Source: Sipunculus nudus
Lineage: Eukaryota; Annelida; Sipuncula; Golfingiida; Sipunculidae
Reading direction: 5' to 3'
Assembly (NCBI GenBank): GCA_026874595.1
Contig: CM049310.1
Location: 21,306,058 to 21,370,057, forward strand
DNA length: 64,000 nucleotides
A program made the translations under genes and the position numbers. Numbering within the stretch: the first letter of the stretch is position 1; each line of letters begins with the position of its first letter. The notes under the pieces are model-generated. The model had not been told where the DNA came from and made no database searches. It worked only from the letters and a program-made list of their open reading frames with translations. This document shows, in pieces, positions 50,499 through 60,924 of the stretch.

Positions 50499-53400
50499 TG
50501 ATGTAATATTCATATCTAAAGATCCAAACACTATAAACTGAATTTATCATTAGTTATAAAAGGTTAGCATATGAACATGCTTCACTTGCTTCAAAGTAAT
50601 TAGTTGTAATTATACAGATATGATCAATGGTTAACATATATAAATTACTGCACTTTACCATGTTAATATACATGCTACAATAGGTGAGAGGCAAGGTTGC
50701 AAGAAGAGCTGACCACTGAAATTGTAACCCTGATAATGGATGGCTCCAGAACAGGTGGTCACTCTCATATAGGCTGATTGATTATTTCAGATATTCAGGT
50801 AGTACCCTTACAGCTCATCTTTCAAAGGAAATAGGGCAGTCATAAGTTAATCTGATATTGCTTAACTAACTAATCAAAAAGGAAAATGTTCAATGGAAGG
50901 ATAATGCAAAGACACTGTCACTTTAAATCAACACTCAAAGTGACATCTGGAGAGCAAAGTGAAAACTAGCGCTGAGGTAAAAGAAGATCTTATACACTGA
51001 TCCATTTCTCCCCATGAGAGGGAAGCTGATGTAGTAAAGTCTCTGGTGGAGTGAATAATATGAGTAGTCTGAAGCAATCTGTAAGAAATGCTTTAGATTT
51101 TGTGCAGTCTTCATTGATTTGAATGAAGTCTCTGACAGGGAGAATAACAAATTAATTTGGAGCAATCTGTGAAAAATCACCTGCTTAACACTTTATGCAT
51201 GTTTAGTGACCTTAATAAAGCCTCTGATGGGGTCAATAACAGAGCAATTTGATAATTTCTTAAGAATTCAGCTGCTTCAGACTCTAGGCAGTTTTATTGG
51301 AATGAAATGAGCCTCTGACAGAGTCAATATGCGAATGTGAGTACTCCAGATTTTTCTTGAGAGGGGTCTGTCACCTGTGAATATAAGCAGCCTTCATTAA
51401 CTTGACATCACTCCTGATAGGGTGAGTACTCAAGACCTCCTTTACTGGGTCTGTTACCCATGAATCTATGCACTATGCACTGATCTGACACGAGGACTCT
51501 TTTAAACTTGTATTCCAGTGCTCTAATTTGTTAGAAAACATGCAATCTTCAAGGATATTAATCTTTTTATTGATGGGGAATGTCAGTTAAACTCTTGATT
51601 CCATGCAATATTTTTACACAAGAGTACATAAACACCTTTGACAATATTTATCAACTATTAATATGTGCACCATCAAATATAATCCAGTTCATATATTCAA
51701 GGTTTACGGAATGTGCAGTACCGGTATATGAATCCGAACCCATTTTTAGGATTCAACGGCTTTGATTATTTATGATGACTTGCCTACCATGAGATCTGAA
51801 GCAAGTGATGTTATCATGGATAACAAGAGCAGTAAAGAGCAATCCTGAGAGGCATATTTTTGCCTCCAGAAAGTACAAAACTAAGAGACTGAAGAAAGAT
51901 AGTCCCATTCCTGCCCTCTGACATTAGAGTCTACAACCAGCGCACTTGCAGTCAGAGTGCCATTACATACTTCAGCGAGGAACACACTCAAAGGCTCTAT
52001 GAGGATGCAAATATTTTTGTCATTTCTGACAACCCCTCATGGCCTACAAGTATGCTGTCACTTGACATAAACCAGAACAATAGTTAGCTTTTTAGTATAC
52101 TTTTAAGCACCACCTGACACAAGTGAGAAAAATTCTGTTTTAACTCAGCTTATTGGTAAAACCCTCGACATGTTTGTTGAATTTCTGACCATTGCTCACA
52201 CTTGTTACTGGAGGCAGCCAGCTTGTACGCAATAAAGGAATGACTCTTTACCATAGAGATGGATTTTCAGTTTGAGTTGTGAGTTCACATGTATTCTTTT
52301 GTGTTAATTTATCATTCGTAGCCTAATGTTAAAATTATGGGTCATTTACCAAGACATAAATGCAACATGGAGGAAGACCACAACAATGCATATCTTGATA
52401 TGATTTGTATCATGACTCAAGCTACCAGCCCAATATTAATGCCTACGGAGTCCTGTTGTCACAGCTAGGAGAAAGATGTCTCAATATTATCATATGCTGC
52501 ATTTGAAGTTTGAATTTTTACATTTGTTAACAGTATTGCTATGCTCTCAGATGCCTTGCCAGCTAAACATGAGACAGCCAGGTAATCAACTTGGCATATT
52601 GCTGGTCAGCTGCAAAATGGCAGAAGTAGAACCAGAACACAAGCCAGCAACACTAACGAAGTTAGTTGCAGTTACAATTTGCACAATATATACAGTGCTT
52701 AGATTACACAGATTTCTGACATTTTTCTTTGTCTCATTGTTCAGTATTCACTTAAGTTTGAAAGACACAACTATAACCGAATATCTTGCTTATTCACATA
52801 TACCTGTTGCAGAAGTTCTTTTCTGAAAGAGTAAAATGTTTCTTTGATAATATTTCATTAAAAGTTACAATGTATTTTTACTATTTCAGCTAAATATAAT
52901 ACCAAGAATGAAATCTTAAACTGACCAGGAGGACATCTATCACTAAACTACCAGAGGTAGGACCACTATTGTTTACATTTCTGAGTTAAAACACAAACTA
53001 ACTTACTGTGTGTGGTCTGGTCTCTAATGAGACAATTTTTATATTACTGTATTTGGCAGAAATCTTTAGCTCTGCAAACTGACACTGCCAACAATTTGAT
53101 AATATCAAATGCTTATAATAAAGCATAGCTTTGTCCTGAAGTGTTTCAGATGGACAAAAACTAAACAAAAACTACACCAATTACAAAATTTAAAAACATA
53201 ACAGTGAAAAAAGCTGACAAAATTTAAAGCAAAATTTTAAGAAATTTTCCTAAAGCCATGCTTTGACCAAATAACAATGATCCAAAGTGTTATTATAAAG
53301 CTAAGTTAAATCAACAGAAGCTTCAATTTGTTCACAATGATTAGTATAATTATCCATAGCCACTAATATTTCTATTGTAAATTAAGGTTTAGACACAAAG

Positions 53401-53568
53401 AGTCAAGGCTAAGGAGCTAGAGATTATAAACAGAAACAAAATTAACTGAAGTCATAACCAAACATAAAAGTGCAGTGAAAGAGTCAGGCAAGGGCTTAGC
53501 AAACTGACTGACAGACAGACAGACAGACGGTGATCTGGACAGGTGGGGAGGCTAAATGACTTGCTTAC
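50499..53568. other. Sulf intron, mostly single-copy
   Basis: No exon is recognised between the F1 complex and the cassette exon. It holds a diverged 91-bp tandem repeat (listed separately) and a short (GACA)n tract near 53510-53528. Confidence 0.6.
50990..51440. repeat. Diverged ~91-bp tandem repeat
   Basis: The anchor CTCTGRNRGRGTSAATAA recurs at 51041, 51130, 51222 and 51313, with a weaker one at about 51411, giving spacings of 89, 92, 91 and 98. Units also share TTNATTGRAATGAA-like and CAGCTGCTT-like blocks. It is unrelated to the F1-F6 families and has no terminal hairpin. Confidence 0.6.
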
Positions 53569-53694
53569 GAGTCCACTTTGGTGGGACCTTCCAATGGTCA
53601 TTTTTCATCAGGTGACACTCCAGCCCCTCACCCCAGCAACTGGGGTCCTTGTAGCGCCCCCAGCGTGTGCCACTCTTGCGTTTCAATGCTGTCA
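53569..53694 (-). CDS. Sulf1: Sulf symmetric cassette exon: duplicated CX6CX6HWK module
   Basis: 126-bp open exon of 42 codons, entering and leaving in phase 1, with acceptor attgtag and donor gtaagc. It encodes ALKRKSGTRWGRYKDPS, then CWGEGLECHLMKNDHWKVPP and KWT. This repeats the previous exon's pattern with identical spacing: C-x6-C-x6-HWK-x-PP-x-W. Because it is symmetric it can be included (junction codons GTG and CAT) or skipped (the flanking exons join as GAT) without changing frame. It cannot replace the previous exon, since that one enters in phase 2. From memory, vertebrate Sulfs have only one such module, so this may be a lineage-specific exon duplication or optional exon. No transcript data are available to show how it is used. 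A short (GACA)n run follows in the intron. Confidence 0.8.
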
Positions 53695-54472
53695 CTACAA
53701 TTGTGGCAGGAGGATGAGAAAAAAATAAGAATATAGACACTCAAAATATCAAAACAAAGGAAACCAAAACCAGAGTCAAACCACGAGTGGAGGATAGCAT
53801 TTCCAGTAGTGAGTGCTGTGGTGATCAGTGTGGTCATTTATACACATACAATCAAATACTTTCACCCACATTTTATTCCCATATCATGTATACAAACAGG
53901 ATCTATTTGCCTTTTTTCAGCATTTAAATTTCAGCCTCAAATACACTAAGGGCTATTAGAATTTTCGGTGCTAATACAGCCACTGGCAACTAGCCACAGA
54001 TTTTACAAAATTACCAATTCTCAGATGTTCTCTGTCTTAACTGCACCTTACATTTCTTAGACATTTTCTGTGAATAAAATAAACTAGTGGAAAATGTATT
54101 CATTTTCTCTTTAAATGCAGGAAGTGGTAAAAATCTGCATGCTAAAATTAGGTAATAAGAGACATATGTAACTGCTTTACAAGGTAAATTTAGAATCTAC
54201 AATAAGTGAATTAATCAGATTCCACAATAAGACAAGTGGGCATTATTTTCTTGTTAACCCTGGTAATTAGGGCTAAACTTATCTGTGAAGGTTCAAAACT
54301 CCTTAGTCAACCTGATGAAAAATAAATCAAGTTTAAAGTCCAGCTCCATGATAAAATGTGAAGTAAGGTTGACAGAAGATAATCTTTAGGAGAAACTGGA
54401 ATTACCAGAGTTCAGCAGACCAAGTTAGTGTTGCTAATATTAAAATCATCTCAGTTACCATTCTGTTGATGA
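53695..54472. other. Sulf intron segment, no recognised feature
   Basis: Single-copy-looking intron DNA between the cassette exon and the F4 element. Confidence 0.5.
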
Positions 54473-56018
54473 ACTAGATGTGTTGGAACGACACGAATGC
54501 CCCCGCCTTGGGCAAATTAGAAACATTTGTAAAATTTGGAAAATTTTTTAAGTTCAGGAGGTGTTGTATGGTCAAAAGTAGGTCAACAAGGGCAAAATGC
54601 AAACTCGATCTGTAACGGGTCATTATCAAGCAACACACCAAAAATCATGCCAGTATATGCAGGCATTGTGAAAAAAAGTCCATACATGTGCATTTTCCAT
54701 AAAAATTTCTGTCTTTCATGAAATTTTCTATGTTTAGGAGCCGTAAAACAATCAAAAGTAGGTCAACCGGGATGAAACGCAAACTCGATCTGTATCTGTC
54801 ATTATCTGCCCACACAAAAAAATCAGGGTGGTATCTGCAGGCATTGAGGAAAAAAAGTCAGTACATATGCATTTGTTATGAAAATTTATATTTTTCATGA
54901 AACTTTCTATGTTCAGGAGCAGTCAAACGGTCAAAAGTAGGTCAACCGGGATGAAACACGAACTCAATCTGTAACTGTCAATATCTGTCCACACACCAAA
55001 AAGCAGGCCAATATCTGCAGGTATTGTGAAGAAAAGTCTGTACAAGTGTATTTGTCATGAAAATATATATTTTACATGAAATTTTCTATGTTCAGGAGCC
55101 GTAAAACAGTCAAAAGTAGGTCAACCAGGACGAAATGCGAACTCCATCTGTAACTGGTCAATATCTGCTGACACACCAAAAATCAGGCCAATATCTGCAG
55201 GCATTGCGAAAAAAAGCCCGTACATGTGTATTTGTCATGAAATTTCATATTTTTTTTATGTTCAGGAGTCGTAAAACGGTCAAAAGTAGGTCAACCGGGA
55301 CGAAACGCAAACTCGATCTGTAATTGGTCTATATCTGCCCACACACCAAAAATTAGGCCAATATCTGCAGGCATTGCGAAAAAAAGTCTGTACATGTGTA
55401 CCTGTCATGAATATTTCTATTTTTCATGAAACTTTCTAAGTTTAGGAGCCGTAAAATGGTCAAAAGTAGGTTAACCGGGACGAAACGTGAACTCGATCTG
55501 TAACTGGTCTATATCTGCCCACACACCAAAAATCAGGCCAATATCTGCAGGCATTGCAAAAAAAAGTCCGTACATGTGTATTTGTCATGAATATTTCTAT
55601 TTTTCATGAATATTTCTAAGTTTAGGAGCCGTAAAACGGTCAAAAGTAGGTCAACTGGGATGAAACACGAACTCAATCTGTAACTGTCATTATCTGTCCA
55701 CACACCAAAAATCAGGCCAATATCTGCAGGCACTGCGAAAAAAAGTCCGTACATGTGTATTTGTCATGAAATTTCATATTTTTCATGAAATTTTCTATGT
55801 TCAGGAGCCGTAAAACGGTCAAAAGTAGGTCAACCAGGACAAAACGGGAACTTGATCTGTAACTGGTCTATATCTGCTCACACACCAAAAATCAGGCCAA
55901 TATCTGCAGGCATTGCAAAAAAAGCCCGTACAACTGTTTGATTTCGGAATGACGGAAGGACGGAATGACGGACATGGGTAAAACTATATGCCCCAGCCAC
56001 TTTGTGGCGGGGGCATAA
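54473..56018 (+). mobile_element. F4 element with eight ~179-bp tandem repeats
   Basis: Starts ACTAGATGTGTTGGAACGAC with AATGCCCCCGCC inside. The anchor TCAAAAGTAGGTCAAC recurs eight times at intervals of 171-180 bp from 54572 to about 55820. It ends with GGAATGACGGAAGGACGGAA-type short repeats and a hairpin: ATGCCCCAGCCAC, TTT, GTGGCGGGGGCAT, then AATAA. The right arm is the reverse complement of the 5' motif. It lies in the Sulf intron between the exons at 56435 and 53694. Confidence 0.9.
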
Positions 56019-56434
56019 TAAAAACAACACCACACCAATCAAGCAAGTTTCTCTTTGCTGAAATTGTTTCAGTGAATGACCTATTGAAATTAAGTGAAAT
56101 TTATTTATTTTTAGGACACTCCAGCTATATGCCTTCACAGAACTTCCATGGTCAGTATGTATCTTTAGCATTTAATAATACATTTATAATGCACAAATCT
56201 GACTGCAAAATCATAGAATATTTTAATAATAAATTATTAGCTTGAAAGGAAATGCTTGCTCAATCTTAGTAATAAACCATTCCAATATGGTGTGTGTAAA
56301 TATATGGGATAGATTTATTAAATAGGTCAGTAAATGTCAGTTATTTCTTTTATTCCATACTGTCTCTTCTGAACAACTTCTGCTAGCACTCATTCACTCA
56401 ATAGTGCACACTCAGTGAACATGCCAGAGCTCAC

Positions 56435-56616
56435 CGTTCCAGAGTGGCGGTGTCTTCCAGTGCTGGTTGTCATGAGTGAAGCACTTCATGCTGGGCGAGT
56501 CACAGTCCTGACTTCCCTTGATCATCTTCCTCTCCTTTCTCCTCTTCATCCTCTTTCTGTCTCTCCTCTCCTTTTTCCTCTCCCTCCTCTCAAGTCTCTT
56601 CTCTATCTTCATTTTC
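56435..56616 (-). CDS. Sulf1: Sulf exon: basic stretch plus conserved CFTHDNQHW module
   Basis: Sulf exon of 182 bp (phase 2 in, phase 1 out), bounded by acceptor cctatag and donor gtgagc. The first 35 or so residues are almost all Lys/Arg/Glu (for example KRLERRERKKERRDRKRMKR), which is the basic end of the Sulf hydrophilic domain that binds heparan sulfate and the cell surface. It then reads CDSPSMKCFTHDNQHWKTPP and ends in LWN. This is the conserved start of the Sulf C-terminal domain, where vertebrate proteins have a C..C..THDN.HW...P.W pattern. The leftover G joins either AT of the exon at 42028 (Asp) or TG of the exon at 53694 (Val). A 1.5-kb tandem-repeat element (F4) sits in the intron just downstream. 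Confidence 0.95.
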
Positions 56617-57767
56617 CTATAGATATTTGGTCCACATGCATGGCATTTTATTACCAGATTTACACAAAAATTTCCCTTTAATGGGCCTTGACCAGACATA
56701 TCAGGTTCAAGTACTTTTGTCACACTAAAATTAAGTCATTTCAAAAAGTATTAAAACATTCAGTATTCCCACAGAAAAGGTCACACATTACAGCACTGGC
56801 AAGGGGTTAGCTGCTATAAATCATGCGAGAATATGAATGGGATTAAGCCATTTGCGACATCATTTATCGCTGCATCACATTATTGAAAATGGACAGTGTC
56901 AGAACAACTTCTGTTATAATAAACCTGAAGAAAGTCCAATATACACTGTGGAAAGGTGGCGTGGTGATGCTGAAACACACTATACCAATCACAAGGAGAC
57001 TAATCTTGAACAGTAACACAGATTTAATCAATCTAATTTTAAAAGGGACCCTACAATGTATCATTTGAAGAAAACCAACACTCATTTTCTGTGGTCAAAA
57101 CTTTTATTAGTCATACACACAGATTCCACTAGATTTATAGAAGTAAAGAAATTCATTTTATATGGAGGTAAATTGATAATGACAGTATGAATTATTCATT
57201 GAGGGATTTTAATTATATATATTTTATTATACATCTAACATTACTTGCAGTAATACTTTTATATACAGACTTTTACTTTACCTATGTACTTGTGCTAACC
57301 CGACTAATGCCTTGTGTGCTAGGGGATGCACATTAAAGATATGAATAAGAAAAGAGCTCAGACTTGTTCATCTCTGTATGAATCTGCATGTGTTAAATGA
57401 CATTTCATAGCATCACAATATTCTATCAAAATTAACCTTGAGGATCACATGAAAAAAACATAAAGGGTCAACCAAGGAGGTTATGTTTTCACCTGTTTTT
57501 TTGTTTGTTGGTTTTTATCCGGATCCTGCAAACAATTCTGAACTGATTTCCACAATACTCTGCACAGGGATGGGACATGGATCAAAGAAGACCTTGTTAA
57601 ATTTTGTTCTAGATTCAGATGAAGGGCATATTCTGTATTATCATTTTGCTTTGGTGGAGTATTGCATTGAATTCCAAGTACTGTTTTAGTTATTATTATT
57701 ACTACTACTACTGAAAACTTTCAATGTGCCAAATTCATATAAAGTGCTCAAAGAGACTGAACAAAGA
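56617..57767. other. Sulf intron segment, no recognised feature
   Basis: Mostly single-copy. A 68-codon frame at 57483-57689 (containing GMGHGSKKTLLNFVLDSDEG) looks like a decayed repeat protein fragment that I cannot name; it has no splice context. Confidence 0.4.
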
Positions 57768-60210
57768 CAAGTGACCCATGGGTCATGACGCTTAGCCGCC
57801 AAGCATGACCTGCGACATCATGGGCTGAGATTTTTGAAGAACCAATTTGCCAATTTGTTGAAATTTTCTACGACAACAGAAATATATATCACCTATGTCT
57901 GGTTAAAACACAGTGAATTGATGGTCTGAGGAAAATGTATGATTGTTAAGGTATCCAGAACTATTCCCATAGCTTACTTGATACCTGTCAGTCTCAAAAG
58001 GAACACCACAAAGGGCAAATATAAGATCTAAATATATAGCAAAAAATCAAGGAAATCCATGCAAGAATTATTGAGAAACAGGTGCTTCTGTATGAATTTT
58101 TATTCAATACAAGCCAACTGTACTGCACTTTCATATATGATGATAATGTTTATTAAGAAATATTTGACCCAATCCTTTGCAAGATTACATTAATATACGT
58201 CCGACTGCCTTCACTTTAAATGTTCTTGAGATAATATGATCAAAAGAAATTAAAAAATGGTTACCTGGTGGCCATTTTGGACTTCTGACAGGTCTAAAAT
58301 CAGACAACAGCCATTCTCTAAATCGGACCAAAAATTGAAGGAAAATTACTGAAACTGCACTGAAAAAAAGGATTTCTAAGTTGGCTTACTGGCAGACATC
58401 ATGGATTTCTGACAAGTCTGACATTTGATATCACACATCCTCCAATAAGAGACCAAACTTGGGGCAAATTCTCCAAATGATGTTACAGTAATGAATGTCC
58501 AAAACAATTCAAAAGGCATGTTCAGGCGCTCATATCAGATTTACAGATATGCAAATGTAAAAGTGTAGGTCCAATATTTTTTATTATCACTCTGCTTTTC
58601 AATGGGGTCAGCAGGGTTGGTAAACTGCAAAACCTGATAGAAAAGAAATGCAGAAAGCATGACTAAGAGTCTTGTAATAAAATAAAGCCATCCTAAATCA
58701 AGTACACATCCACATAATTTGAGAACAAACACTTGCTTTTATATGTGGTTTTTTATATAAAAATATTCAGATATCTAGGAAACTAAGTTTATTGCTATGA
58801 TTCCATAAAATAAACTGCAAAATCTTCCCATCATCTTATAAATCAGTAGCTACACCTTAATACTATACTCTCATAGTGTTAATTCCTGGCTGAAGTATTC
58901 CAACAACAGTGTTTTGTTATGCAGTAACGAGGTACTTATCACTCAGCCTTATCACTTAATAGCCTGATACAAAAGGGAGTCATTTGTCACCAGTGTCACT
59001 CACAATTACAGCCACATGGTGAGATGTACCAGCTGGAGTGCAAGCTTATATATACAAGAAAAATAGAGATGGTCCACACAATAAGTTATTGTGAACATCC
59101 CTGACCTATGACCTTGGCCTTTTGCCCACATATCAACTGGATTCTTTCTAAATGATGGGTAACTACTAACCACTTACATCTGGCCAGGTGTAATTACTTG
59201 GCAACCAATGAGTGAATAACATAGACCTGCAACCTTTAACCTCCTGACCAGCTGACCTCAAAATCAATTAGTTATTTCTTCATGCAAAAAGACCCATAAA
59301 TATGAAGTTTGAATCACATTGAGAGATGCATAGATGTGGCATATGTGAAAGACTGAAGGTTTGGGTTGAACAGTTTCACTTGAAATATGTTCACAAGCAT
59401 TTAGAACAATATTGTGACCTTGACCTTTGACCTTTTGAACTCAACTTCAATAGGCTTCTTCCCCTATTGGTAGGTAAGCCATATATGACAGATGGAAAGA
59501 ATAGATTGAAAAGTTTGCCTGAAAATGACTCCACGCAAGAAGAGGGTGCTGTGAACTTGACCTTTGACCTCAAAATCAACAGGTCTTTTCCCCTGTTGAC
59601 AGAGAAGCGATATCAGTGCTGAAAGGTTTGGAATGAAAGGTATAGCTTGAAATGTGTCCACAACCTTTTCAAAGAAGTGGATCCTGTGACCCTGACCTTT
59701 GACCTTGTGACCTCAACATCTTTAGGATTCTTCTCCCACTTAGTAGGTGAGCTATATGTGAAAGATCAAAGAACTGGGATGAAAGGTTTGGCTTAAAATG
59801 CATCCACAGGCTTTTCAAAGAAGCTGGTTCTGTGACCTTGACCTTTGACCTCAAAATAATTATGGTTCTTCCCCTGTTGGTAGGTGAGCTGTATGTGAAA
59901 GATGGAAGGTTTGGGATGAAAATTTTGGCTAAAAGAATTATTTCTGGGGGGTGCAAACACACCCCATAACTTGAGAATATAGGTCGCAGTGACCTAATTT
60001 CAGGTTTGCAAGGAGATCTTTTTATAACCTCTAAGACTGCATAGGGTTCATGGCCCTAGCCCCTACGGTTATGATTTGTGCCCTGCTAATGGACGGCTGG
60101 CCGGCTGGACAGAGGGCCAGCCGGACGGCCGGCTGGATGGACAGACGGAAGGACGACGGACAAAGACCCATCGCTATAGCCCAGCATGACTGAAAGTCAG
60201 CTGAGCTGAA
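57768..60210 (+). mobile_element. F1-like element with GTGACCTTGACC tandem core
   Basis: Starts CAAGTGACCCATGGGTCATG, as at 31306. Repeated units of about 130-145 bp between 59100 and 59930 carry TGTGACCTTGACCTTTGACC. A GGCC/GGAC-rich run at 60090-60160 precedes a hairpin ending GTCAGCTGAGCTGAA. It lies in the Sulf intron between the two most upstream exons of the window. Confidence 0.8.
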
Positions 60211-60437
60211 AAATGATACACAAGAGAAAATATTAATTTAAAATATTAAAAAATTTCGATAGTTGATTTAACAAGTTCACAGACATATTTATCTAGCTGC
60301 CATAATAAAAGGTTTACTGTTTAACAAAGCCTCTAGAAAGGTTTACCTGAACCTCCATCAGTTTCAGTTATTGCTGAACCAGTGTTTCATAAAACCCCTA
60401 ACCATGTTTAACCATGTTCAGGTTTATTTTTTATTAC

Positions 60438-60625
60438 CTGATCTGTGGCACTGGAGCTCCATTGACGTCTTCACAGTGACATTCCATGTCCATTTCTCCC
60501 GGGTTTTTACCGCTGGGCACTGCAGTAGTCATCACGGGAGGCATGGTTGGTTCTGGAGTTTCTGTTGGTTCTGGGATGATGGGAATAGAAGGAAGTTTCT
60601 GTGTACGCAACAATCTTCGGATCTC
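60438..60625 (-). CDS. Sulf1: Sulf exon (first in window): end of hydrophilic domain
   Basis: Internal exon of an extracellular heparan-sulfate 6-O-endosulfatase, the secreted or cell-surface enzyme that removes 6-O-sulfates from HS chains and so tunes Wnt, FGF and BMP signalling. The exon reads from phase 0, EIRRLLRTQKL..., through a Pro/Thr-rich linker (PIIPEPTETPEPTMPP) to a Cys pair (MECHCED) and ends ...VPQI plus two bases of an Arg codon. The acceptor is cactacag at 60626 and the donor is gtaata at 60437. The two leftover bases (AG) join the single first base (G) of the next exon to give AGG (Arg), so the phases agree. On its own this exon is weakly conserved; the call rests on its in-phase link to the clearly recognisable exons downstream. 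The catalytic domain and earlier exons are not in the window. Confidence 0.75.
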
Positions 60626-60924
60626 CTGTAGTGAAATCATATACCAACTAGAAATTTGCACTCGGAAAGCGCAGTCCTCCCTCAAGGCAGCTCTTTACCC
60701 CATATTGCATTTTTCTTTACAAATTCCTGGAATCCTAAAATTTTATCATTTGTTCTTTGTATCATTGTCAAACTATCTGTAAAATTTTATCAAAATCTGT
60801 TAATAAAGTTTAAGTAATATTGCTAATAGACAAAAAGACAACCAGGTTGCCATAAACATAACCCCCAATCATTAATTATAAAATGATCATCTCATATCAT
60901 CATTCTCTGCATATCAAATGAGAA
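60626..60924. other. Sulf intron, no recognised feature
   Basis: Intron sequence upstream (gene sense) of the first Sulf exon in the window, ending at the acceptor cactacag. Confidence 0.6.

Noticed and set aside
53569-56616. The exons at 53569 and 56435 as mutually exclusive alternatives
   Set aside because: They enter in different phases (1 versus 2), so joining the 60438 exon directly to the 53694 exon would break the frame. Cassette use fits instead.
57483-57689. Open frame with GMGHGSKKTLLNFVLDSDEG as a possible gene
   Set aside because: It is only 68 codons, lacks splice sites and lies inside a Sulf intron on the opposite strand. It seems to be a decayed repeat fragment.
60080-60165. 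GGCCGG-rich stretch considered as a CpG island or promoter
   Set aside because: It is the (GGAC)n-type microsatellite block that precedes the terminal hairpin of an F1-like element.
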